Below, piece after piece: positions 17,996 through 27,034 of a stretch of DNA of 64,000 bases. The position numbers and the translations under genes are program-made. The first letter of the stretch is position 1, and every line of letters starts with the position of its first letter. Source of the stretch: Gillisella vitis (lineage in GTDB: Bacteria > Pseudomonadota > Alphaproteobacteria > Rhizobiales > Rhizobiaceae); NCBI RefSeq assembly GCF_001541345.2, contig NZ_LMVL02000001.1, positions 434,001 to 498,000 of the forward strand, written 5' to 3'. The notes under the pieces are model-generated. The model did not search any database. It was not told where the DNA came from and saw only the letters and a list, made by a program, of their open reading frames with translations.

Positions 17996-19327
17996 TTACG
18001 CGGTTGCAAGCACCACGGCTTTGGTGTTTCGAGCATTGCTGATGGCAAAGACCACCATTGCCAAAGCTGCGACCGCTGCGGGGATTGCGAAAATCAGGAA
18101 GTTTTGCTGCAAGGGCAGTTGCAGTGCCAAAAGGGTTCCGCCGAGCGTTGGTCCAACGATGGCCCCAATTCTGCCAACGCCGGACGCCCACCCCAGACCC
18201 GTCGCGCGAATGGAAAGATTGTAAAGCTGTGCAACGCTGGCGTAGAGCAGGATCTGCGTGCCAATGGTTGCAGCCCCTGCCACAAACACCATCAGAAACA
18301 AGATTGTCGAGGGCGGATTATAGCCAATCAGGGCAATGGACACCGCTGCTGCAATGAAAAAGCCAACGACCACTTTGGGCAGTCCGAAACGGTCACCCAG
18401 CCAGCCACCCACAATGGCACCTGCCATGCCACCAAAATTAAGCGAAAACAGGCTGAGGAGGCTCGCTTTTTCTGCATAACCGGCCTCCTGCAACACTTTT
18501 GGCAGCCACGAGGAAAGCAAATACACCAGCAGCAAGCAGCAGAAAAACGCAACCCACAGCATGAGCGTGCTCAGGGCGCGCTGATGGCGAAACAGCTCAG
18601 TCACCGAGGTTGAGGTGCTCTTGGTTTCGCTGAAGACCAGCGTATCGTCAGCTTCCAGCGCCGTCTTGGGATAAAGCTTTGCGTAGATGCGCTTTGCTTT
18701 GTCCTGTTGGCCCTGGCGAAGAAGAAACCCGATGGATTCAGGCAATTGCCAGACAATAAGCGGCAGAAGCAACAGAGGCACTGCGGCTGCGAAGAACATC
18801 GGCTGCCATCCATACTGCGGGATCAGGCCAATGCCGAGACCAGCGGTGACCATGCCGCCAACCGAATAGCCAGAGAACATCAGTGCCACCATGGTGCTGC
18901 GCAGACGCTTGGGCGCATATTCATTCATCAATGCCACGGTGTTGGGCATAAGGCCACCGCAACCAAGGCCCGCAATGAAACGGAAAATTTTGAATTGATC
19001 GGGTGAGGTCGCAAATCCGGTCAGAAGCGTCGAGACCGTGAACAGCAAGAAGCTGATCGCAATGCCCTTTTTTCGTCCAATGCGGTCGGCGAGCTGGCCG
19101 AAGATAAGCGCACCAAACATCATGCCAAACAGCGCCCATGCTTGCAGCGCACCGGCCTGTGGCTTTGTCAGGCCCCATTCTGCAATCAATGTTGGCAGCA
19201 CGGTCCCCGCGACAAACACGTCGTAACCATCAACAATCAGAAGCGTTGCGCATAGCGCAACAATCGCCCATTGAAAGCCTCCGAATGGGCTGGTGTCGAT
19301 CCTATCATTCACGTCAATTTTGCGCAT
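17996..19327 (-). CDS. MFS aromatic acid transporter, BenK/PcaK type
   Basis: The 443-residue protein has 12 predicted membrane segments. The first helix contains LLIVDGYDVFVAG, the DG-x-D motif of aromatic acid:H+ symporters, and the loop after helix 2 carries GQLADRIGRKKG, the MFS signature. It ends in a typical central Asp/Glu-rich loop and a final helix set. MRKIDVND at 19327 has GGGAGGAG 6-8 nt upstream; a longer frame to 19354 adds nothing conserved. It lies between benD (39 nt) and the aldehyde dehydrogenase, so benzoate uptake is the likely role; 4-hydroxybenzoate or related acids are possible. Confidence 0.85.
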   Translation of the reverse strand: MRKIDVNDRIDTSPFGGFQWAIVALCATLLIVDGYDVFVAGTVLPTLIAEWGLTKPQAGALQAWALFGMMFGALIFGQLADRIGRKKGIAISFLLFTVSTLLTGFATSPDQFKIFRFIAGLGCGGLMPNTVALMNEYAPKRLRSTMVALMFSGYSVGGMVTAGLGIGLIPQYGWQPMFFAAAVPLLLLPLIVWQLPESIGFLLRQGQQDKAKRIYAKLYPKTALEADDTLVFSETKSTSTSVTELFRHQRALSTLMLWVAFFCCLLLVYLLSSWLPKVLQEAGYAEKASLLSLFSLNFGGMAGAIVGGWLGDRFGLPKVVVGFFIAAAVSIALIGYNPPSTILFLMVFVAGAATIGTQILLYASVAQLYNLSIRATGLGWASGVGRIGAIVGPTLGGTLLALQLPLQQNFLIFAIPAAVAALAMVVFAISNARNTKAVVLATA

Positions 19328-19366
19328 ATCCACTCCTCCCAAAGTGATTTGCAAAAGGCCTCGGCG

Positions 19367-20155
19367 TTAGCCCAAATCGCCCCCGGCGACGGGCAGCACG
19401 GTGCCTGTGATGTAACTTGCTTCATCTGATGCCAAAAACAGAATGGGTGCGGCCTGTTCTTCAATCGTGCCGTAACGCTTCATGAAGCTGGATTGCTTCA
19501 CCTGCTCCACCACCTCCGTCATCCATGCCTTTTCGGCCTCTGTATCACCGCTGCTATTGCGCGGAATGATGCGCGGCGGCGCTTGCGTGCCGCCGGGGGC
19601 TGTTGCGACAACACGAATATTGTGCTCAGCCAGTTCCATAGCCAGCGATTGGGTAATCGCATTGACGCCACCTTTGGCCGCCGAATAGGGCACGCGATAA
19701 ATGCCGCGCGTCGCATTGGACGACACATTGACAATGGTGCCGCCACCGCGTGCAAACAGATGCGGTATCACCGCATGGCAGCCGTACAGCGTCGGCATCA
19801 GCGAGCGGCGAATTTCAGCGTCAATCTGCTCGGGTTCGAACTCCGCAAAGGGCCGCATGCGGATCGCACCGCCGACATTGTTGATCAGGATGTCGATGCC
19901 GCCAAATGTGTCGGCGGCAAAGCGCATGGCCTTGGCCGCACCGTCATAGGTTTCCAGATCAATCCGGATAGCGGCCGTTTGAGCACCCTCAACCTCCGCA
20001 GCAACGTCAGCGATGAAATCGGCGCGATCGACAAACACGACGCGGCCGCCTTCTTGGGCCGCGCGCATGGCCACTGCGCGACCAATCCCTTGCGCCGCAC
20101 CCGTGACAACCAGAACTTTGCCGCTAAAGCGGCCAGCAACACCTGCCGTGCTCAT
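19367..20155 (-). CDS. benD: 1,6-dihydroxycyclohexa-2,4-diene-1-carboxylate dehydrogenase
   Basis: The 262-residue short-chain dehydrogenase has TGAAQGIGRAVAM for NAD binding, NNVGG in the middle and the catalytic Tyr/Lys in YSAAKGGVNAI. It oxidises and decarboxylates the benzoate cis-diol to catechol. Its ATG overlaps the benC stop as ATGA, which shows translational coupling and fixes the start. The benABCD order is standard. Confidence 0.94.
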   Translation of the reverse strand: MSTAGVAGRFSGKVLVVTGAAQGIGRAVAMRAAQEGGRVVFVDRADFIADVAAEVEGAQTAAIRIDLETYDGAAKAMRFAADTFGGIDILINNVGGAIRMRPFAEFEPEQIDAEIRRSLMPTLYGCHAVIPHLFARGGGTIVNVSSNATRGIYRVPYSAAKGGVNAITQSLAMELAEHNIRVVATAPGGTQAPPRIIPRNSSGDTEAEKAWMTEVVEQVKQSSFMKRYGTIEEQAAPILFLASDEASYITGTVLPVAGGDLG

Positions 20156-21174
20156 GCCGCCACCTTCGTGGTGCTGTTGGGCGTAAACTTCTCATAATAG
20201 AAGCTGTTTGGCTTTATGCCGTTGTCGTCGAAATAGCTGCGGACCGCATCCACCATGGGCGGCGGGCCGCACAGGTAAACATCAACATGTCCGGCATTCA
20301 GCATGTCCTGCGGCATGTGCTGCGTCACCCAGCCTTTACGCGGATGGTTGCTCGTGTCTTCTGCGACCACTGTGGCATAGGTGAAGTTAGGCAACCGCGC
20401 GGTAAAGGCCTCCAACTGATCGACCAGCACCAGATCAAGCTCGCGGGTGACGCCGTAAATCAGATGGATTTTTTGCTGAGATGGCTGTTGTGACAGCACT
20501 TCGAGCATCGAGATGAAAGGCGCAAGCCCGGTTCCCCCAGCAAGAAACAGCAGCGGGTTTTGCACCTCGCGCAGATAAAAACTGCCGAGCGGTCCTGTCA
20601 GGTCAAGCGTCGTGCCAATCTTTGCCTGTTCCAGCCAGGTGCTCATCAGGCCGCCCGGAATTTTCTTGATCAGGAAGCTGATGCGGTTTTCGCCGGGCTT
20701 TGAGCTGAAGGAGTAGGATCGGCTTTGAGTGGAGCCCGGCACAGCAATATTAACGTATTGTCCGGCAAGAAACGTCGGGGCTGCGTCCACATCCAGCTCC
20801 AGCACAATGGCAGCATCATTGTGAGGTATCACGCTTGCCACTGTTGCAGGAAAACGCTGCTGCCCGGTTTTGCAGGATGCTGAGGTGGTTGGCACGGCAA
20901 TGACGCAGTCTGACGTTGGCTTCATCTGACAGGTCAGCACCAAGCCGCTTTTCGCCTCGTCAGCGGTCAGGGCATCGTCGATAAAATCATCACCAAGATC
21001 GTAAGTGCCGCTTTCAGCGCGGCACTTGCAGGTGCCGCACACGCCGTCGGAACAGTCCATCGGCAGGTTGATTTTGTTGCGATAAGCAGCATCGATAACC
21101 TTTTCGTCGTCCTTGCAATCAATGAAGCGGGTCACGCCGTCTTCGAAATTCAATGCAATTTTGTAGTCGGTCAT
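20152..21174 (-). CDS. benC: Benzoate 1,2-dioxygenase reductase
   Basis: The 340-residue electron-transfer protein begins with a plant-type ferredoxin domain whose [2Fe-2S] ligands are Cys41, Cys46, Cys49 and Cys82. An FAD domain (QSRSYSFSS) and an NAD domain (LFLAGGTGLAPFISML) follow. It passes electrons from NADH to the BenAB oxygenase. The gene follows benB by 33 nt and is coupled to benD. Confidence 0.94.
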   Translation of the reverse strand: MTDYKIALNFEDGVTRFIDCKDDEKVIDAAYRNKINLPMDCSDGVCGTCKCRAESGTYDLGDDFIDDALTADEAKSGLVLTCQMKPTSDCVIAVPTTSASCKTGQQRFPATVASVIPHNDAAIVLELDVDAAPTFLAGQYVNIAVPGSTQSRSYSFSSKPGENRISFLIKKIPGGLMSTWLEQAKIGTTLDLTGPLGSFYLREVQNPLLFLAGGTGLAPFISMLEVLSQQPSQQKIHLIYGVTRELDLVLVDQLEAFTARLPNFTYATVVAEDTSNHPRKGWVTQHMPQDMLNAGHVDVYLCGPPPMVDAVRSYFDDNGIKPNSFYYEKFTPNSTTKVAA

Positions 21175-21207
21175 AGAACCCTCCTGATCCGCTCAGTTCA
21201 CGCACCA

Positions 21208-21696
21208 TCAGATGTGATAGATGTCGATCACCTGCCGGATGTAATCATTCTTCAACACGATCTTCTTGCTGGCGATCAGCAGCGCATCACCGCTCTGGCG
21301 CAACGTGACGAAGGTGGTGCCAAAAAACTGGTCAGTGACTTTGTAGCGATGGTTCAATGTGAGGAAATTGTAACGCACATCGACTTCATCGCCCCGATCC
21401 GCCAGCACTTCGACATTGGTGACATTATGGCTGGTGCGCGGCTCCGGCGTGGAGGCGCTGGACCGCTCGGTTTGAATGCGAAACACCCGGTCTTCCAACC
21501 CGTCACGGTTTGGATAGTAGATCAGTGAAATTTGCGACTGCGGATCTTCGGTGAGCTGATCGTCATCGTCCCAGGCGGGCATCCAATAGGATGCATCTGT
21601 GGCATAGCAGTTGAGCCATTCCGCCCATTCCCGATCATCGAGCAGACGGGCCTCCCGATAGAGAAAGGCGCAGATAGCATGATAGGAAATGCTCAT
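21208..21696 (-). CDS. benB: Benzoate 1,2-dioxygenase small (beta) subunit
   Basis: The 162-residue protein of the ring-hydroxylating dioxygenase beta-subunit family (NTF2-like fold) has [18 protein letters not shown] at the start and the [10 protein letters not shown] strand in the middle. The ATG at 21696 overlaps the benA stop as ATGA; an upstream in-frame ATG at 21750 would lie deep inside benA and is rejected. It pairs with BenA in the alpha-beta hexamer. Confidence 0.93.
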   Translation of the reverse strand: MSISYHAICAFLYREARLLDDREWAEWLNCYATDASYWMPAWDDDDQLTEDPQSQISLIYYPNRDGLEDRVFRIQTERSSASTPEPRTSHNVTNVEVLADRGDEVDVRYNFLTLNHRYKVTDQFFGTTFVTLRQSGDALLIASKKIVLKNDYIRQVIDIYHI

Positions 21697-23051
21697 GTGA
21701 CCACTCCATTCTTTTCCGCAGACAGGGCTTTGCGCATCACATGTGTCCAATATTCATGCTGGCGCACAAACAGGCCTTCGTCTTCGCTGCGCTCACCGGA
21801 GAGAAGAGGGTTCATGCCCATGCGTTTGGCATTGTCATCTGGCCCGTCAATCCACAGCGGCGCACCGCGCGACAGGTCATTCCACAGGGCAGCCGTGCCA
21901 GCATAGCCCTGTTGGCAGGCGCGGAACTCTTCAAGATCGTCGGCAGTACCCATGCCGGATACGTTGAAGAAATCCTCATATTGGCGGATGCGCAAGGTGC
22001 GGTCTTCTGCACTTTCGCCTTTGGGGGCGAAGCAGAAAATGCTGATCTCGGTTTTGTCCACGCTGATTGGCCGCGTCACACGGATTTGCGTGCTGAACTG
22101 GTCCATCAGGAACACGTTGGGATAGAGACAAAGATTGCGCGTCTGGTTGATGATGAAATCGGCTTTGTCTTCGCCGACCCGCGCCTTGATCTCGTCGCGG
22201 TGGTTATAGACCGGGCGAACCTCAGGGTTCATGGTTTTGGTCCACAGCAGAATATGGCCGTTTTCAAACCCGTAAACGCCTGCAATCGAACGGCTCCAGC
22301 TGTTGGCATCGACCGCCTTTGTGCCCTCTTCCTTGCGCCTGCCCATGGTGGCGGCGTAATTCCAATGCACAGAGCTGACGTGATAGCCATCGCAGCCGTT
22401 TTCCATCTGCAATTTCCAATTGCCATCATAGATGTAAGAGGAATTGCCACGCAGAACTTCCAGACCGTTTGGGGCCTGATCAACGATCTGGTCGATGATC
22501 ACCTTGGTTTCGCCAAGAAAATCTTCCAGCGATGCCACATCCTCTTCAAGGCTGCCAAACAGGAAGCCGCGATAGCTTTGAAAACGCGGCACGCGCTTGA
22601 GATCGTGCGAACCATCCTTGCCGAACTGTGGTGGATATTGCGTGGTTTTCTCGTCCTTGACCTTTAAAAGCTTGCCCGTATTGGCAAAGGTCCAGCCATG
22701 GAACGGGCACGTGAAGCTGCCCTTATTGCCATGCTTGCGACGACAGAGCATGGCACCGCGATGGGCACAAGCATTGATCATGGCATGCAGTTCGCCGGTC
22801 TTGTCGCGGGTGATGACAATGGGCTGGCGGCCAATATAGGCCGTGTAATAATCGTTGTTGCCCGGAATCTGGCTCTCATGGGCCAGATAGACCCAATTGC
22901 TTTCGAAGATGTGCTTCATCTCCAGCTCGAACAGGTCTTCATTGGTAAAGATATCGCGGCGGCAGCGGAAGATTCCGGCGTCCTTGTCGTCCTGCACCGC
23001 AGTCGCCAGCAGATGGTCGAGATCTCTCGCTTTGTCGATAATCGCAGACAT
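21693..23051 (-). CDS. benA: Benzoate 1,2-dioxygenase large (alpha) subunit
   Basis: The 452-residue protein has the Rieske centre ligands Cys95, His97, Cys115 and His118 (CAH, then CPFHGW) and the mononuclear iron region [15 protein letters not shown]. It adds O2 to benzoate to form the cis-diol. The start [15 protein letters not shown] is preceded by an A-rich weak ribosome site. A 135-nt gap separates it from catA; that gap holds the hairpin at 23154 and an inverted repeat ACAAGT-N10-ACTTGT (23096-23117), so a separate ben promoter or operator is possible. Confidence 0.95.
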   Translation of the reverse strand: MSAIIDKARDLDHLLATAVQDDKDAGIFRCRRDIFTNEDLFELEMKHIFESNWVYLAHESQIPGNNDYYTAYIGRQPIVITRDKTGELHAMINACAHRGAMLCRRKHGNKGSFTCPFHGWTFANTGKLLKVKDEKTTQYPPQFGKDGSHDLKRVPRFQSYRGFLFGSLEEDVASLEDFLGETKVIIDQIVDQAPNGLEVLRGNSSYIYDGNWKLQMENGCDGYHVSSVHWNYAATMGRRKEEGTKAVDANSWSRSIAGVYGFENGHILLWTKTMNPEVRPVYNHRDEIKARVGEDKADFIINQTRNLCLYPNVFLMDQFSTQIRVTRPISVDKTEISIFCFAPKGESAEDRTLRIRQYEDFFNVSGMGTADDLEEFRACQQGYAGTAALWNDLSRGAPLWIDGPDDNAKRMGMNPLLSGERSEDEGLFVRQHEYWTHVMRKALSAEKNGVVT

Positions 23052-23153
23052 GATTTATCTCCCAAATAGAGCGTGAAAAAGCTCTGACTTTCCATACAAG
23101 TCGTTGACGACACTTGTGTCTGTTTGGTGTTTTTATATGGCGTCTGCCTGTGC

Positions 23154-23178
23154 GCTGGCGGCCCTTTGGACCGCCAGC
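23154..23178 (-). other. Intercistronic stem-loop between catA and benA
   Basis: GCTGGCGG (23154-23161) and CCGCCAGC (23171-23178) form a perfect 8-bp stem with a 9-nt loop, starting 8 nt after the catA stop on the minus strand. There is no T-run, so it may attenuate readthrough or protect the cat mRNA 3' end. Confidence 0.5.
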
Positions 23179-23186
23179 CTTGCCAA

Positions 23187-24125
23187 TCAGGCGGCTGCGC
23201 GCTTGCGCTGTTCGTTGATCTGGTTATCAACGCCGTCCACCAAAGACGTCAGGTGAATATCAAACTTGATTTCCGCAAAGGGGCTATACAGACCATTGGC
23301 CTTGATGCTGGCTTCATCGGTACGTTCAATCACCGGCGGGATCAGGCCATCACGCGTTGCATAGGCAAAATCATCATTCACCAGCGGATCACCTTCGATG
23401 TTGATCTGGGTGGTTAGCTTGCGATGACCATCGGCGCTGATAAAAAAGTGGATATGCGCCGGGCGTTGTCCGTGGCGACCAAGTGCCGACAACAGCTTTT
23501 CGGTTGGACTGCCCGGAGGCACACCATAGCCACTCGGCAGGATGCTCTGGAACTTATAACAGCCCTTGTCGTCGGCAATAATGGTGCGGCGCATGTTGAA
23601 ATCGGCCTGCTTACCGGTTGGGTCAAAATGTGAGTAGAAACCACGGGTGTCACAGTGCCAGACTTCAACAGTCGCGCCGGGAACAGGCTTGCCATCAGCA
23701 CCATGAACGGTTCCATGCATGATCAACAGATGACCGTTTTCGTCGGTACCGTCATCCAGCCGCGCAAAGCCATGACAAACCGGCGCACCGGCCACGTAGA
23801 GCGGACCTTCAATGGTGCGTGGCGTTGGGTTTTCAATGCCCAGGGCGGCATCAATCGCATCAAGGCGCTCGTCAATGAAATGGTCAAGGCCAAGGCCGGG
23901 CGAGATCAGACCAGCCTGACCCGCAGCACCAAGCTCGTTCAGCCATGCAATGCCGGTCCAATATTCGTCTGGTGTGATGTTCAGCTCGTCAATGGCCTTG
24001 AACAGATCAGACATGATCCGGTAGGTGATCTCTTTCATGCGGGGGCTACCGCCGTCCTTATCAAGCCCGCTCAGGGTCTTGAGAAAAGCCTGAATGTCGG
24101 GCCGATTAAAGATCTCTACGTTCAT
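23187..24125 (-). CDS. catA: Catechol 1,2-dioxygenase
   Basis: The 312-residue intradiol dioxygenase has an N-terminal helical dimerisation region, the GPLYVAGAP segment with an iron-ligand Tyr, EVWHCDTRGFYSHFD, YKFQSILPSGYGVP with the second Tyr, and RPAHIHFF with both iron His residues. It cleaves catechol to cis,cis-muconate using Fe(III). It lies 66 nt after catC, giving the order catB-catC-catA. The next enzymes (CatC and CatB) are in the same transcript. Confidence 0.95.
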   Translation of the reverse strand: MNVEIFNRPDIQAFLKTLSGLDKDGGSPRMKEITYRIMSDLFKAIDELNITPDEYWTGIAWLNELGAAGQAGLISPGLGLDHFIDERLDAIDAALGIENPTPRTIEGPLYVAGAPVCHGFARLDDGTDENGHLLIMHGTVHGADGKPVPGATVEVWHCDTRGFYSHFDPTGKQADFNMRRTIIADDKGCYKFQSILPSGYGVPPGSPTEKLLSALGRHGQRPAHIHFFISADGHRKLTTQINIEGDPLVNDDFAYATRDGLIPPVIERTDEASIKANGLYSPFAEIKFDIHLTSLVDGVDNQINEQRKRAAA

Positions 24126-24191
24126 TTATGCATCCTCCTCTAGGACTTTTAGAAATCGAGCGCCACTCTCCTTGGCGCTGTTTTGCTGCCG

Positions 24192-24482
24192 TTAGCTATC
24201 GTTGTCGCGGATGGAAGAAGGGTGCCGCAGAAGCGGTGTCACCTCGATGTCCATGAATTTAAACAGCGGCAAGCCAGACAGTATTGCGTGCAGCTCCGCA
24301 TTGTCGCTCACGTCAAAAATGCTGTAATTGGCGTATTGGCCTGCAAGCCGCCAGATGTGGCGCCACTTGCCGCTGTTTTGTAATTCTTGCGAATAGGCTT
24401 TTTCGCGCGCCAGAATGTCTGCCGCCTCTGCTTGTGGCAGGTTGTGGGGCAGGTTGACGTTCATTCGGACATGAAACAGCAT
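24192..24482 (-). CDS. catC: Muconolactone delta-isomerase
   Basis: The 96-residue protein begins MLFHVRMNVNLPHNLP and has the RLAGQYANYSIFDVSDNAELH segment and the PLFKFMDIEVTPLLRHPSS tail that define this family. It converts muconolactone to 3-oxoadipate enol-lactone. The start at 24482 gives the family's usual length; the longer open frame to 24572 overlaps catB and is rejected. It begins 10 nt after the catB stop. Confidence 0.94.
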   Translation of the reverse strand: MLFHVRMNVNLPHNLPQAEAADILAREKAYSQELQNSGKWRHIWRLAGQYANYSIFDVSDNAELHAILSGLPLFKFMDIEVTPLLRHPSSIRDNDS

Positions 24483-24492
24483 GTGACAATCC

Positions 24493-25674
24493 TTATCCAA
24501 TGACGCTGATGGTTTTGCGCACGCCGTCACGCGTAAAAAAAGCCACCCGATCGTCATCCAGTTCAATGCCAAGGCCGGGGGCGTGAGGAACTGTGAGCTC
24601 GAAATCGCTGTAATCCAGCGGTGTTGTGAGTATTTCCTCGGTCAGCAGCAACGGGCCAAACAGCTCAGTCCCCCATTGCAACTGGTTGAAGGTCGAAAAC
24701 AAATGGGCGGATGCTATGGTGCCAAAAGCCCCCTCCAGCATGGTGCCGCCGTAAAGGCCAATCCCGGCTGCATCGGCAATCGCCGCCACACGCTGGGCAT
24801 TGAAAAGACCACCGCTTTGCTCAATCTTGACCGCAAACACATCGGCTCCACTGATTTTTGCCAGTTCAAACGCGCTTTCAGGACCATGCAGTGATTCATC
24901 TGCCATCAAAGCAATGGGAAAGCGACGCATCAGACGCGCCAAGGCAGCCGTTGAGGCCACCGGCTGCTCCACCAATTCGCAACCGGCATCGGCAAGCGCT
25001 GCCATGCCATAGGCGGCATCGGTTTCGCTCCACGCCATGTTGACGTCCACGCGCACCGCGCCGCGATCTCCCAATGCCCGCTTGATGGCCGCAACATGGG
25101 CAATGTCATCCTGCAACGGCTTTGCACCGATCTTGAGTTTGAAAACCTTGTGCCGACGCAGGTCGAGCATTGTTTCGGCTTCAGCAATATCTTTTGCGGT
25201 ATCGCCGGAGGCCAGCGTCCATGCGACGGGCAAGCGGCTGCGCAGCCGCCCACCCAGCAACTCGCTCACAGCTAGACCAAGCCGCTTGCCATGGGCATCC
25301 AGCAAGGCGGTTTCGACGGCACATTTGGCAAAGCGGTTTTCCTTGACCATTTTGCCGATGCGCATCATCAACGCCCGGACAGCGGTGGCATCTTGGCCCA
25401 GCATGATGGACTTGAAGTAAGTATCGACCGCCAGCTTCATGCTTTCGGGGCTTTCGCCGCCATAGGCCAACCCGCCGATTGTGGTACCTTCACCGATGCC
25501 GACAATGCCGTCGCTGCAATAGATTTTGACCAGCATCAAGGTCTGGCCGTTCATGGTCGCCACCGACAGTTTGTGTGGCCGGATAGTTGGAAGATCGACA
25601 AGCAGGGTCTCAACCCGCTCAACAACGGGGAAAGCGACTGTTTTCGAAGCAAGGGGTGTAAAGGTCGTGTTCAT
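24493..25674 (-). CDS. catB: Muconate cycloisomerase
   Basis: The 393-residue enolase-superfamily enzyme contains VDLPTIRPHKLSVATM, the catalytic Lys-x-Lys in HKVFKLKIGAKP, the metal ligands in VDVNMAWSE and MADESLHG, and YGGTMLEG. It cyclises cis,cis-muconate to muconolactone. I start at MNTTFTPLA (25674), which adds about 15 residues before the conserved core; the upstream ATG at 25716 adds an unconserved segment. It is the first gene of the cat-ben transcript and is divergent from the LysR gene. Confidence 0.93.
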   Translation of the reverse strand: MNTTFTPLASKTVAFPVVERVETLLVDLPTIRPHKLSVATMNGQTLMLVKIYCSDGIVGIGEGTTIGGLAYGGESPESMKLAVDTYFKSIMLGQDATAVRALMMRIGKMVKENRFAKCAVETALLDAHGKRLGLAVSELLGGRLRSRLPVAWTLASGDTAKDIAEAETMLDLRRHKVFKLKIGAKPLQDDIAHVAAIKRALGDRGAVRVDVNMAWSETDAAYGMAALADAGCELVEQPVASTAALARLMRRFPIALMADESLHGPESAFELAKISGADVFAVKIEQSGGLFNAQRVAAIADAAGIGLYGGTMLEGAFGTIASAHLFSTFNQLQWGTELFGPLLLTEEILTTPLDYSDFELTVPHAPGLGIELDDDRVAFFTRDGVRKTISVIG

Positions 25675-25730
25675 GGCGTGACGGTAAGTCCAACCACAAA
25701 AGACGTCCAATATCATTGCTATCGCCTATC

Positions 25731-25745
25731 ATACCTATTTCGTAT
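25731..25745. promoter_or_regulatory. CatM/BenM-type LysR operator
   Basis: ATAC-CTATTTC-GTAT matches the ATAC-N7-GTAT recognition site established for BenM and CatM of Acinetobacter, and fits the LysR T-N11-A rule. It lies in the intergenic region between catB and the LysR gene, where a muconate-responsive activator would bind. Confidence 0.65.
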
Positions 25746-25837
25746 AGTATGAGAAAAATCATCTGCATATAGTTACTTGTTGCGTCGCAACATATCTTCA
25801 ATGATAGGTGTTTACTGAAAACAAAAGGGCTGAAACG

Positions 25838-26785
25838 ATGGATCTCCGCCAACTCCGCTACTTCGTCGCTGTCGCACAGGAGCGGAATTTCACGCGGGCA
25901 GCTCAGATTTTGCACATCGCGCAGCCACCGTTAAGCAGGCAGATTCAATTGCTGGAGGAACAACTCGGCGTGCCGCTGATCATCCGTAAAAGCCGCCCGG
26001 TGCGGCTGACGGAGGCTGGCCGGTTGTTTTACGAACAATCCTTGCAGATTCTGGGGCGGGTGGAACAGATGCAGACGGCAACCCGTCGGGTCGGTCTGAA
26101 CCAGAACAGTGTTCTGTCCATCGGCTTTGTGGCTTCGACCCTTTACGGTGGCCTGCCGTCGCTGGTGCGCAAACTCCGCGAACACGCGCCGGAACTGGAT
26201 ATTCAATTGCTGGAACTCGTCTCGGTCCAACAGATTCCGGCGCTGAAAGAAGGCCGCATCGACATTGGCTTTGGTCGCGTCCGCCATAGTGATCCGAATG
26301 TCGCAGGCCTGTTGCTTCGGGAAGAGTGCCTGGTGGCGGCCATTCCGAAAGGCACGCCGCTTGCCCGGGATATATCGCCTCTCTCTGTTGCTGCTCTGAA
26401 TGATTGCAGGATTATTGTTTACCCCAAGGAGCCTCGCCCCGGCTATGCAGATCAGGTGCTGGGTCTGTTACAAAGTCACGATGCACGCCCGGCCGAAGTG
26501 CAGGAAGTCCGGGAGATCCAGACGGCTCTGGGCTTGGTTGCCGCCGAAGCTGGTATTTGCATTATTCCGGCCTCGGCGCGACAAATGCGCTCGGATGTGC
26601 ATTATCGATTGCTTGATGGAAAGGGTGTGACCTCACCGGTGATTATGAATCATCGAATTGGAGACAATTCACATTATATCGATCTTGTGAAACAGTTGAT
26701 TCAGGAGATGTATGCGGAACAACCACCTTGGCTGGACCTTGAACACAATCTCCTGCATCCAACCTTTAATACCAGCCGTCAATGA
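25838..26785 (+). CDS. LysR-family regulator of the cat/ben genes (CatM/BenM/CatR type)
   Basis: The 315-residue LysR protein has the N-terminal winged helix MDLRQLRYFVAVAQERNFTRAAQILHIAQPPLSRQIQLLEEQLG typical of the CatM/BenM/CatR group, and a C-terminal effector domain with VSVQQIPALKEGRIDIGFGR. The start at 25838 is set by this conserved N-terminus. It is divergent from catB across an ATAC-N7-GTAT site, so it should activate catBCA and probably ben in response to cis,cis-muconate and perhaps benzoate (inference from the family). Its stop abuts an IS630 remnant. Confidence 0.9.
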   Translation: MDLRQLRYFVAVAQERNFTRAAQILHIAQPPLSRQIQLLEEQLGVPLIIRKSRPVRLTEAGRLFYEQSLQILGRVEQMQTATRRVGLNQNSVLSIGFVASTLYGGLPSLVRKLREHAPELDIQLLELVSVQQIPALKEGRIDIGFGRVRHSDPNVAGLLLREECLVAAIPKGTPLARDISPLSVAALNDCRIIVYPKEPRPGYADQVLGLLQSHDARPAEVQEVREIQTALGLVAAEAGICIIPASARQMRSDVHYRLLDGKGVTSPVIMNHRIGDNSHYIDLVKQLIQEMYAEQPPWLDLEHNLLHPTFNTSRQ

Positions 26786-27034
26786 TCAGAACCCATTTGC
26801 CCATTGCCGCCGGCCGATGGACATGATCTTCCATGGTCGGTTCTGCAATGTCTGCCAAGCGTGACAGCAGTGGTCAACGATGTCTTCGTAGGATTTGAAG
26901 ACGCGGTTAGAGAGCCAGTTTGTCACGCATGAACTGCCAGATATTTTCGGCGGGATTAAGTTCGGACGATTTCGGCGGCAGCTGCAGGATGGTGATGTTT
27001 TGAGGGATAGCCAGGTTGTTGGACATGTGCCATC
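26786..27034 (-). pseudogene. IS630-family transposase C-terminal remnant
   Basis: The minus strand reads WHMSNNLAIPQNITILQLPP, then SELNPAENIWQFMRD, then NRVFKSYEDIVDHCCHAW and SIGRRQWANGF, the typical IS630 C-terminus. An extra A in GACAAACTGG (near 26931) shifts the frame just after FMRD. The 5' part is missing because the IS6 element abuts it at 27035. Confidence 0.82.

Noticed and set aside
21741..22667. Plus-strand ORF of 308 codons within benA
   Set aside because: Opposite strand of a complete Rieske oxygenase; no recognisable features.
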